DNA of 6,074 nt from Deltaproteobacteria bacterium (GTDB taxonomy: Bacteria; Desulfobacterota_B; Binatia; UBA9968), in NCBI GenBank assembly GCA_022545745.1, contig JACZQL010000095.1, positions 1 through 6,074 on the forward strand, given 5' to 3'. Each line of letters begins with the position of its first letter. Position 1 is the stretch's first letter. A program made the translations under genes and the position numbers. The notes under the pieces are model-generated. The model had not been told where the DNA came from. It saw nothing but the letters and a program-made list of their open reading frames with translations, and did not search any database. Below are positions 1 through 5,756 of this stretch, one piece after another.

Positions 1-333
1 ATCGGGGTCATGCCGGGCCACTTTCCCAAAGAAGGCCCGGTGGGTGTTGTCTCCCGCAGCGGCACTCTGACCTACGAGGCTGTTTATCAGCTGACGAAGC
101 GCGATAGCGGCCGATCCACTTGTATCGGGATTGGGGGCGACCCCGTCATCGGAACGACTTTCGTCGACGTGCTCGAGCTGTTCGGGGACCTTCTGGATCA
201 TGAGTCCCTCGGCAGTGAGGTACTCAGCCATCTCGTCGAACCCGAGCTCGTCGCTCCCCTCGGGCGTGGACACAACAGCGCAGCACCGCTCGCCGGGGAA
301 GGAGCTTCAGAATCCAAATACCTCCAACAATAG
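1..333 (+). CDS. sucD: Succinyl-CoA ligase alpha subunit, internal fragment running into unrelated sequence
   Basis: The frame is open from base 1, so the window starts inside the gene. The first 61-63 residues match the middle of SucD, roughly residues 136-197 of the E. coli protein of about 289 residues. Visible signatures are a PGH turn, SRSGTLTYE (bases 52-78) and GIGGDP followed by a [10 protein letters not shown] segment ending near base 183. In the family this enzyme forms succinyl-CoA or succinate with nucleotide synthesis in the TCA cycle, and the alpha subunit holds the CoA site and a phosphorylated histidine. That histidine lies further downstream and is absent here. After about base 183 the frame stays open to a stop at 331-333, but the last 50 residues have no SucD character, because the DNA there encodes something else on the other strand. 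The piece therefore cannot make a working subunit. Identification is firm; whether the break is biological or an assembly/amplification chimera is open. Confidence 0.8.
   Translation: MGVMPGHFPKEGPVGVVSRSGTLTYEAVYQLTKRDSGRSTCIGIGGDPVIGTTFVDVLELFGDLLDHESLGSEVLSHLVEPELVAPLGRGHNSAAPLAGEGASESKYLQQ
160..300 (-). pseudogene. Acyl-CoA synthetase (AMP-dependent ligase) C-terminal fragment
   Basis: Read on the minus strand from base 300 to 160, one frame gives 47 residues that look like the C-terminal subdomain of ANL-superfamily acyl-CoA/aryl-CoA ligases. It has a PGERCCAVV strand, an acidic linker ([12 protein letters not shown]), then a helix and strand ending in [16 protein letters not shown]. 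In the family this stretch lies just before LPRNATGK, with the catalytic lysine. Here the frame after VDE turns into the complement of sucD, so the catalytic lysine segment is missing. Upstream in this frame a TGA stop lies at about 310-312, just before the recognisable homology begins, so the piece is cut on both sides. It is too short to name a substrate. There is no start codon or ribosome site, and it should be treated as a remnant. The assignment rests on remembered family pattern, not on an alignment. Confidence 0.6.
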
Positions 334-600
334 TTAGATAGACCCCGACGAAACAGAGCCTGTCGAGAAGACGACGCAGCATCAAATTAGACCAATAATT
401 TCAGCGATTAAGGCAGCCGCGGAGGAACCCGATGATACCTCAAAAATCAACACTCCACCTTAGGCCGCCGTACATATCACAGATCAAAGCCTGCTGCCAA
501 TGATCTTTATCATATTACAAGAATACCCTATTAAATCAATAAGTTATATATCTTTTCCACAACCCTGATAACGTCGGGCTGTTTTTATTTCTCTCCGTTT
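301..600. other. AT-richer stretch without a convincing gene
   Basis: Base composition drops visibly after base 300 and is most AT-rich from about 500 to 560. One plus-strand frame is open for 41 codons (338-463), with an acidic, lysine-containing composition (DPDETEPVEK near its start, AAAEEPDD later) and a TAG stop. It has no usable start and is preceded by a stop, so it could be the tail of a fragmented gene or chance. On the minus strand an ATG at 382 opens 52 codons whose first half is hydrophobic, but the second half runs over the ligase remnant in a wrong frame. I support neither as a gene. No tRNA-like structure was seen. The right end holds a possible terminator. Confidence 0.5.
560..590 (+). 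terminator. Possible rho-independent terminator
   Basis: A short hairpin is followed by CTGTTTTTATTT. Two pairings compete: CCTGA with TCGGG around a 5-base loop, or CAACCC with GGGCTG (one mismatch) around a longer loop. Both stems are weak. It points rightward and would isolate the metallopeptidase gene from anything to its left, but no intact gene is seen upstream for it to end. Confidence 0.3.
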
Positions 601-639
601 GTGCTAAAAAATCTTCTGTTGTGGCCGGGAAGAAACCGT

Positions 640-1035
640 ATGCGTACGATATTACCATCATTAAAAGAACGCCGTTTGATAGATCGCCAACTCACGCTAT
701 TTTTCCGTGATTACAAGCCTTCTAACTTTAAAAAGGCCATTGGGTCCCTCTGCCGTTTTTATCATTTAAAGATGCCCAACGTGGCATGGTTCGAGTATAT
801 TGATTGGGGCAAAACAGCGGGGGAAACCTATGAAAACGGAAATATCCATCTGGTTCACCCCGAAAACTGGAAGAGGGGCAGAAAGTACAACTCGGAGAGA
901 AGATGGATTAATATGGTATACCACGAGCTGGCCCACTACTTCTTTTGGGCGGATGCCGAAACCAAGGCGGATACATTTGCCGTTAGAATGGTCCGGGGCC
1001 TGAACGGCAACGGCAAGACGAATCACAACAAATAG
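640..1035 (+). CDS. Putative small zinc metallopeptidase (HExxH, ImmA/IrrE- or SprT-like)
   Basis: The product is about 131 residues, basic overall, with no signal peptide or membrane segment. Near its end it carries HELAH (bases 922-936), the zinc-binding and catalytic motif of zincin peptidases. Eight residues later comes ETKADTFA, which fits the E-x-x-A-D/N-x-F-A helix supplying a third zinc ligand in ImmA/IrrE-like proteins. The gap between the two motifs is short for that family. The N-terminal two-thirds shows no motif I recognise. A GTG at 601 would add 13 residues (a hydrophobic MLKNLLLW stretch), but it has no Shine-Dalgarno site. The ATG at 640 is preceded by GGGAAGA six bases upstream, so I prefer it. 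The gene lies 50 bases before ileS on the same strand, without an evident terminator between. Target and role are unknown: ImmA-type proteins cleave repressors and SprT-type proteins act on DNA-protein crosslinks, but nothing here decides between them or excludes a third role. Confidence 0.7.
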   Translation: MRTILPSLKERRLIDRQLTLFFRDYKPSNFKKAIGSLCRFYHLKMPNVAWFEYIDWGKTAGETYENGNIHLVHPENWKRGRKYNSERRWINMVYHELAHYFFWADAETKADTFAVRMVRGLNGNGKTNHNK

Positions 1036-1085
1036 TTCCCGCCTGTAACAGATGTCCTAATCTACCCGTCCCTCTTCGCATTCCC

Positions 1086-3998
1086 ATGGACTATAAAGAG
1101 ACTCTCAACCTGCCGAAGACGCGCTTTCCCATGAGAGCCAACCTTCCCCAAAACGAACCCCTCCAGGTGGAAAAGTGGCAGCAAAACAAAACCTACCTCA
1201 AGATGATGGAGGGTAATAAAGGGAAAAGGAAATACATCCTCCACGACGGCCCTCCTTACGCGAACGGGAATATTCATCTGGGGCACGCACTGAACAAAAT
1301 TCTCAAGGACATCATCGTCAAATACAAAAGCATGACAGGGTTCGTGGCGCCCTATATCCCGGGCTGGGACTGCCACGGTTTACCCATCGAGCTTCAAGTA
1401 GAAAAATCCATTGGTCGGGCAAAGAAAAAATCCCTGGGCAAGGCAGAGGTTCGCAAACTGTGCCGGGAATATGCGGAGAAATACATTTCCATTCAGCGGG
1501 AGGAATTCAAACGGCTCGGGATATTAGGAGATTGGGAGCACCCTTACCGGACCATCGATTATCCCTATGAGGCTCAGGAAATAAGAGAGCTGGGAAAATT
1601 GATTGCCACCGGTTCCCTCTACCGGCAAAAAAAACCGGTTTATTGGTGCCCCTCCTGTGTCACAGCCCTGGCCGAGGCCGAGGTGGAGTATGAGGAGCGT
1701 ACCTCCCCGTCCATCTTTGTGAAGTTTGCTGTAAAGGACCCCAAAGGAAAATTTTCCCCAGATTCAGCCAAGGGATCCTACTTTGTCATCTGGACCACGA
1801 CCCCCTGGACCCTTCCCGCCAACCAGGCCATCGCAGTGCATCCCGAGCTCCAATACAGGCATGTCAAGACACCGGTGGGCGGGCTCATCCTTGCCCAGGA
1901 CCTGATCCCCTCTTTGATGGAGACCTTCGGATTCAACAAAGCCGATTACCAGGTCACCCGGGGGACATGGGCAGGTGAAGAGCTTGAGGGGATCGTGTGT
2001 CGCCACCCGTGGATCGACCGTGAGGTAAAAATCATCCTTGGAGACTTCGTGACCAAGGATCAAGGGTCCGGTTGTGTGCACATCGCGCCTGGCCACGGTC
2101 AAGAGGACTACGAAGTGGGACAGCGTTATGGACTCGAGGTTTCCGCCCCGGTGGATTCCGAGGGCAAATTTACCCGTGATGCAGGAGACCTTGCCGGGGA
2201 ATTTGTCTTTAAGTCTGATCGGAAAATCATCGACAGGCTCCAGGAAAAGGGTGCCCTGCTCAAGGAGGAAAAGCTAACCCACAGCTATCCTCATTGCTGG
2301 CGTTGCAAAAAACCAGTGATCTTCCGTGCCACCGAGCAGTGGTTTGTCTCAATGGAGAAGAACAACCTACGCCGCCGATCCCTGGAGGCAGTCGACCAGG
2401 TGAAATGGATCCCCCACTGGGGACGAGAACGCATACGCGGCATGCTGGAGGGCCGACCGGACTGGTGTATTTCACGTCAACGCTCCTGGGGCGTCCCCAT
2501 CCCGATTTTCTATTGCAAACAATGCCAGCAGCCGCTTCTCAATCAAGAGCTGTGCGAGCACATCGCTTCGATCTTTGCGAAAGAGGGCTCGGATGCCTGG
2601 TTCATCCGTTCCATCGACCAACTCATCCCTCCTGGCCTCCAGTGTACAGAGTGCGGTGGAAAAGATTTTTCCAAGGAAGAGGACATCCTGGATGTCTGGT
2701 TTGATTCGGGGGTAAGCCATGCAGCTGTGGTGGAGCTCTATCCCGAGTTAGGTGCCCGGGCCGACCTCTACCTGGAGGGCAGTGATCAGCACCGGGGCTG
2801 GTTTCACACCTCACTGCTCACGTCCGTGGGGACACGCGGCCAAGCGCCCTATGGGAGTGCCCTCACCCACGGTTTCACCCTGGACGGAGCCGGTCGCAAA
2901 ATGTCGAAGTCTCTGGGTAATGTGATCGCCCCTCAAGAAACCATCAAGAGTTTGGGGGCAGAGATCCTGAGATTGTGGGTCTCCGCCGAGGATTACCGCG
3001 ACGACGTCCGGATCTCCAAGGAGATTTTGAACCGCCTAGTGGAGGCCTACCGCAAGCTGAGAAACACGGCGCGCTTTCTACTGGGAAACCTCTACGATTT
3101 TGATCCCGGAAAGGACACCGTCGAGCCAAAAAACCTGAACGAGCTGGATCGTTGGATCCTGCACCGCACCCAGCAATTCCTCGGCGAGTGTCGAGAGGCC
3201 TACGACAATTTCGAGTTTCACACTGTCTACCACCGGTTAATCAACTTCTGCAGCGTTGATCTCAGCGCCCTCTATCTCGACATCGTGAAGGACCGTCTCT
3301 ATTGCGGCAGGGCCGATTCCCTGGAGAGGCGTTCTGCTCAAACGGCCCTATACCGGATTCTAGACGTGCTGGTCCACCTCATGGCACCCATTCTTTCCTT
3401 CACGGCAGAGGAGATCTGGGAGCATCTGCCCAAACCGAAAGGGGCACCGGAAAGCGTTCTCATGTCTCAGATCCCAATGCCGGACAAAACTTTTGTGGAT
3501 GAAAAACTCGGGGACAAGTGGGAAGAGATATTCAAGATTAGGGCCGAGATACTTAAAGCTCTAGAGCACGCCAGGAACAACGGAAATATCGGCCATTCCC
3601 TCGATGCAAGAGTCGTTCTTTATCCTGACATGTATAAGAAAGATGTTTCCGGTTATATTGGAGACAGAAGCATCCAATGGGACGACGTGGCCATTGTTTC
3701 GCAACTGCAATTGGGGAAGGCAGATCCATCATGGAAGTCCGAAGACGCCGAGAAGCTAAAAGAGGGTGGATCGGAACCTTTTGGGCCACTCGATAGTGAG
3801 GGGACTCGCAACGTGGCCATCCGATATCACAGCCCCATCCTCGGTGGACGGATTGAGGTCTCCAAAGCCGCCTCCAATGGTAATGTTCCAAAATGCGAGC
3901 GATGCTGGAAATACACTGAAGACATTGGAAAGAATTCCGATCATCCAACGGTTTGCGTTCGTTGTGCGGAGGTCCTACGACCTGAAAGTCCGTCTTGA
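1086..3998 (+). CDS. ileS: Isoleucyl-tRNA synthetase
   Basis: This cytoplasmic class I synthetase joins isoleucine to tRNA-Ile and edits misactivated valine. It has 970 residues, close to the usual 930-960. The N-terminus (MDYKETLNLPKTRFPM) lines up with other bacterial IleS starts, which fixes the ATG at 1086 even though no Shine-Dalgarno site precedes it. Signatures in order are: HLGH (the HIGH motif) at residues 64-67; WTTTPWTLPAN at 236-246 and GSGCVHIAPGHGQEDY at 327-342 in the editing domain; WCISRQRSWG at 460-469; DVWFDSG at 536-542; GSDQHRGWF at 565-573; and KMSKS at 605-609. An anticodon-binding helical domain follows, and last a C-terminal zinc finger with cysteines 937, 940, 957 and 960. 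The catalytic domain also carries CxxC pairs (FYCKQC and CTECGG, around residues 477-530), seen in many bacterial IleS. All key residues are present and the gene looks intact and functional. It overlaps lspA by the bases TGA. No T-box leader is visible upstream. Confidence 0.98.
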   Translation: MDYKETLNLPKTRFPMRANLPQNEPLQVEKWQQNKTYLKMMEGNKGKRKYILHDGPPYANGNIHLGHALNKILKDIIVKYKSMTGFVAPYIPGWDCHGLPIELQVEKSIGRAKKKSLGKAEVRKLCREYAEKYISIQREEFKRLGILGDWEHPYRTIDYPYEAQEIRELGKLIATGSLYRQKKPVYWCPSCVTALAEAEVEYEERTSPSIFVKFAVKDPKGKFSPDSAKGSYFVIWTTTPWTLPANQAIAVHPELQYRHVKTPVGGLILAQDLIPSLMETFGFNKADYQVTRGTWAGEELEGIVCRHPWIDREVKIILGDFVTKDQGSGCVHIAPGHGQEDYEVGQRYGLEVSAPVDSEGKFTRDAGDLAGEFVFKSDRKIIDRLQEKGALLKEEKLTHSYPHCWRCKKPVIFRATEQWFVSMEKNNLRRRSLEAVDQVKWIPHWGRERIRGMLEGRPDWCISRQRSWGVPIPIFYCKQCQQPLLNQELCEHIASIFAKEGSDAWFIRSIDQLIPPGLQCTECGGKDFSKEEDILDVWFDSGVSHAAVVELYPELGARADLYLEGSDQHRGWFHTSLLTSVGTRGQAPYGSALTHGFTLDGAGRKMSKSLGNVIAPQETIKSLGAEILRLWVSAEDYRDDVRISKEILNRLVEAYRKLRNTARFLLGNLYDFDPGKDTVEPKNLNELDRWILHRTQQFLGECREAYDNFEFHTVYHRLINFCSVDLSALYLDIVKDRLYCGRADSLERRSAQTALYRILDVLVHLMAPILSFTAEEIWEHLPKPKGAPESVLMSQIPMPDKTFVDEKLGDKWEEIFKIRAEILKALEHARNNGNIGHSLDARVVLYPDMYKKDVSGYIGDRSIQWDDVAIVSQLQLGKADPSWKSEDAEKLKEGGSEPFGPLDSEGTRNVAIRYHSPILGGRIEVSKAASNGNVPKCERCWKYTEDIGKNSDHPTVCVRCAEVLRPESPS

Positions 3999-4495
3999 GT
4001 CACAAAATCAAACTAATAGGGCTCACCCTCACCCTGATCCTCGTCCTGGATCAAGGCACTAAGATCATTGTCGACCGGACCATCCCTCTTCACCACTCCA
4101 TTCCCGTCATCGACAACCTGTTCAACTTGACGCACATACGAAACACTGGAGCCGCCTTCGGCATCCTAGCGGGACGGAGCGGATGGGTTCGCTCTTCCTT
4201 TCTTCTTTTCTTTTCCCTCGTCGCCATGGGATTTATTATTGTGCTCCTTAGACGGTTGCCCGAGAATGAAAAAACCTTAACCATAGCCTTATCCTTTATC
4301 CTTGGCGGTGCCATAGGTAATCTGCTCGACCGACTCCTCTATGGAGAGGTGATCGACTTTCTCGACTTCTATTGGTCTAGGTACCATTGGCCTGCCTTTA
4401 ACGCTGCCGACAGTTTTATCACCGTGGGGGTCATTTTAACCCTTTTTCGTCTCATTCAGTCCAAAGACAAGGACCCTTTCGCAGCAGAGCATTGA
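3995..4495 (+). CDS. lspA: Lipoprotein signal peptidase (signal peptidase II)
   Basis: This inner-membrane aspartic peptidase removes the signal peptide from diacylglyceryl-modified prolipoproteins. It has 166 residues, the normal length, with four hydrophobic segments at about 5-19, 64-86, 94-112 and 138-155. Conserved motifs are VLDQGTK (17-23), RNTGAAF (49-55), GNLLDR (108-113), EVIDF (118-122) and FNAADS (135-140). Asp121 and Asp139 match the catalytic pair with the same 18-residue spacing as E. coli Asp123/Asp141. The start is TTG, overlapping the ileS stop as TTGA. No other start lies before the first membrane segment, and a GGAGG at 3968-3972 is too distant to serve it, so translation is probably coupled to ileS. 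The ileS-lspA pairing is common in bacteria and supports the call. Confidence 0.97.
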   Translation: MSHKIKLIGLTLTLILVLDQGTKIIVDRTIPLHHSIPVIDNLFNLTHIRNTGAAFGILAGRSGWVRSSFLLFFSLVAMGFIIVLLRRLPENEKTLTIALSFILGGAIGNLLDRLLYGEVIDFLDFYWSRYHWPAFNAADSFITVGVILTLFRLIQSKDKDPFAAEH

Positions 4496-4521
4496 CCGCG
4501 GCAGCGCGAGCGCGGTCGCTG
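4493..4521 (+). promoter_or_regulatory. GC-rich hairpin between lspA stop and dehydrogenase ribosome site
   Basis: GACCGCG (4494-4500) pairs perfectly with CGCGGTC (4511-4517) around a 10-base loop, with a T-G pair possible below. An alternative stem, CAGCG (4502-4506) with CGCTG (4517-4521), excludes the first and touches the first G of the GGAGG ribosome site. No T-run follows, so it is not a typical terminator. It could stabilise or process the message, or modulate the next gene, but stems of this size also arise by chance in GC-rich sequence. Confidence 0.3.
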
Positions 4522-4525
4522 GAGG
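4521..4525 (+). promoter_or_regulatory. Ribosome binding site of the dehydrogenase
   Basis: A full GGAGG lies 7 bases before the ATG at 4533. It is the strongest such site in the operon and fixes this start. Confidence 0.75.
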
Positions 4526-4532
4526 ATCAGTC

Positions 4533-5294
4533 ATGAGGTTACAGAACAAAGTCACTGTGATTACCGGAGCGGGCCACGGGATCGGCAAGGCCTATGCCAA
4601 AAGGTTCGCCGCAGAGGGCGCCCAGGTGGTCATCGCCGACATCGATGAACGGGCGGGTCAATCGGTAGCCGCGGCACTCGGCGAATCTGGGCTGTCGGCC
4701 TGGGCACGGACCACCGATGTCAGGGACTATAAGAGCATCGAAGGCCTGGTGCACGAGACCGTGGAACGATTCGGGCGCATCGATGTCCTCCTCAACAACG
4801 CGGCCATCTATGTGACAGAGCAACTATGGAAGGGCCCGGTGGAAGAACTCGCCCTCGATGAGTGGGACAGAGTAATGGAGGTCAATCTCAAGGGAGTCTT
4901 CCTGTGCTGCCGAGCAATCATCCCGGTCATGAAAACTCAGAAGAGCGGAAAGATCATCAACATCGCCTCGGGCACGTTTTTTAGCGGGACGGGCAATATG
5001 CCCCATTATACGACTTCGAAGGGCGGAGTCATTGCACTCACACGAGTGATGGCGCGACAGCTCGGTCAGTGGGGGATTAACGTAAACTGTATGACCCCGG
5101 GCTCAACCATGAGCGAGGAAGTGGTAACCGACGAGGTCAGGCGGCGCCGTGAGTCCAGCGTCCGCGGTCGGGCGTTCAGCCGTGTTGAGCTACCCGAGGA
5201 TATTACCGGCACCGCACTCTTCTTGGCCAGTTCCGATAGTGACTTTATGACAGGCCAATTGCTCGTGGTGGAAGGCGGAGGAATCATGCACTAG
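4533..5294 (+). CDS. Short-chain dehydrogenase/reductase (classical SDR, FabG-like)
   Basis: A 253-residue cytosolic NAD(P)-dependent oxidoreductase of typical SDR length. Visible motifs are TGAGHGIG (11-18) in the nucleotide-binding fold, Asp36 at the end of the second strand (which usually favours NAD(H) over NADP(H)), TDV with Asp62, and NNAA (88-91). The catalytic set is complete: Asn118, Ser146, Tyr159 and Lys163 (YTTSK). The C-terminal MTGQLLVVEGG is the usual oligomer-forming end. The fold resembles 3-oxoacyl-ACP reductase, glucose dehydrogenase and sugar/steroid dehydrogenases, and the sequence does not decide the substrate. The loop at about 191-215 is rich in arginine (EVRRRRESSVRGR), which may contact an acidic substrate or partner; that is inference. 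The gene starts 37 bases after lspA with its own strong ribosome site and probably shares the ileS-lspA transcript. It faces the small minus-strand gene at 5344-5514, and I see no clear terminator between them. Confidence 0.93.
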   Translation: MRLQNKVTVITGAGHGIGKAYAKRFAAEGAQVVIADIDERAGQSVAAALGESGLSAWARTTDVRDYKSIEGLVHETVERFGRIDVLLNNAAIYVTEQLWKGPVEELALDEWDRVMEVNLKGVFLCCRAIIPVMKTQKSGKIINIASGTFFSGTGNMPHYTTSKGGVIALTRVMARQLGQWGINVNCMTPGSTMSEEVVTDEVRRRRESSVRGRAFSRVELPEDITGTALFLASSDSDFMTGQLLVVEGGGIMH

Positions 5295-5343
5295 CCCCTG
5301 CTTTGGGAGTTCGCTGTGCTGACAAGAGCCTTCGACAAACCGC

Positions 5344-5514
5344 TCAATTCCCTCTCTCCACCCGACCGTAGATCTGATCGACAAGATCCAAGAACCACCG
5401 TGGTCTCGCAATTATCACGTAAATGAGAAATAGTCCGATGATAGGTATGGGAATCACCGCGTCCCCGATTGCGAGAAGAATCAGACCGGCTAGAACTTTC
5501 GTCCTGTGATCCAT
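5344..5514 (-). CDS. Small membrane protein of 56 residues, unknown function
   Basis: The frame runs from ATG (5514-5512) to TGA (5346-5344). It starts MDHRTKVLAGLILLAIGDAV, and residues 7-36 are almost wholly hydrophobic, interrupted by GDAV-IPIPIIG. That gives one long or two short, proline-kinked membrane segments. A basic ARPRW then leads into a probably amphipathic tail (FLDLVDQIYGR) on the cytoplasmic side. The gene is supported by a GAGGAG ribosome site 8 bases upstream, a candidate promoter beyond it, and a composition unlike a chance frame. I do not recognise the family and assign no function. It stands alone, convergent with the dehydrogenase and downstream of the AbrB-type gene. 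It could be a toxin-like or stress-related membrane peptide, or a subunit of a larger complex, but nothing decides this. Confidence 0.68.
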   Translation of the reverse strand: MDHRTKVLAGLILLAIGDAVIPIPIIGLFLIYVIIARPRWFLDLVDQIYGRVERGN

Positions 5515-5522
5515 AAACACAC

Positions 5523-5528
5523 TCCTCG
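5523..5528 (-). promoter_or_regulatory. Ribosome binding site of the small membrane protein
   Basis: Reads GAGGAG on the minus strand, 8 bases before the ATG at 5514. It is the main reason for accepting this short gene and its start. Confidence 0.65.
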
Positions 5529-5570
5529 GATCTTCAACGCGGCCAACTACATCAGTTTAGGTAAGGAGAA

Positions 5571-5613
5571 AGTCCCCGCCCTTTGTACGGCAGAAAGTAT
5601 TCGATCGGGGACT
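5571..5613. repeat. Inverted repeat AGTCCCCG / CGGGGACT
   Basis: Perfect 8-bp arms lie at 5571-5578 and 5606-5613, separated by 27 bases. Inside, CTTT (5581-5584) and AAAG (5594-5597) can also pair. One arm sits in the spacer of the candidate minus-strand promoter and the other just past its expected start, so it could be an operator or a leader hairpin. An 8-bp repeat at this spacing is expected a few times by chance in 6 kb. Confidence 0.35.
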
Positions 5614-5623
5614 ATCATGGCAA
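5596..5623 (-). promoter_or_regulatory. Candidate sigma-70 promoter for the small membrane protein gene
   Basis: On the minus strand, TTGCCA (5623-5618, five of six matches to TTGACA) and AATACT (5601-5596, four of six to TATAAT) are separated by 16 bases. It would give a leader of about 75 bases before the ATG at 5514. Confidence 0.33.
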
Positions 5624-5662
5624 CTTGGAGTGCGCTTCCACCAAATCTGGATGCTTTTCTAC

Positions 5663-5678
5663 TTGCGCAATTGCGCAA
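5663..5678. repeat. Perfect 16-bp palindrome, possible operator
   Basis: TTGCGCAATTGCGCAA is its own reverse complement and is also two tandem copies of the 8-bp palindrome TTGCGCAA. It lies between the AbrB-type gene and the small membrane protein gene, about 40 bases upstream of the candidate promoter. The symmetry suits a dimeric or tetrameric DNA-binding protein. The binding protein is unknown. Confidence 0.5.
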
Positions 5679-5742
5679 ACCTGAGTGAAGATTGAATCGA
5701 ATTCTCCTTGAAACCACTCCTGGATGTTACGGTCTGTTCAGC

Positions 5743-5754
5743 GTATCTCAAGGG
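5743..5754. repeat. Direct repeat copy 1 (GTATCTCAAGGG)
   Basis: Twelve bases identical to 6024-6035 and in the same orientation. This copy starts two bases beyond the stop of the AbrB-type gene; the other copy lies 46 bases before its start. About one such 12-bp pair is expected by chance in a window this size. Confidence 0.35.
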
Positions 5755-5756
5755 TC

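Noticed and set aside
224..382. Minus-strand open frame with a hydrophobic N-terminal half, like a small membrane protein
   Set aside because: Its second half overlaps the ligase remnant in a different frame and becomes an arginine-rich nonsense tail, and there is no ribosome site before the ATG at 382.
338..463. Plus-strand 41-codon acidic open stretch
   Set aside because: It has no start codon, a stop lies directly upstream, and no family is recognised. It could be a gene tail but cannot be supported.
1036..1085. T-box or other riboswitch before ileS
   Set aside because: The gap is only 50 bases, with no T-box consensus, antiterminator or terminator.
1086..3998. Several long open frames on the opposite strand and in other frames within ileS
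   Set aside because: They are shadows of a high-GC coding region; none shows a domain or ribosome site, and ileS itself is intact.
5506..5688. Plus-strand open frame of 60 codons
   Set aside because: No ribosome site and no recognisable motif. It begins over the start of the well-supported minus-strand small gene and runs through palindromic regulatory-looking DNA.
5615..5737. Minus-strand 40-codon open stretch directly after the AbrB-type gene, considered as a toxin remnant
   Set aside because: It lacks an ATG or GTG start near its beginning, and shows none of the acidic residues or hydrophobic first strand of PIN toxins. Open stretches of this length arise by chance.
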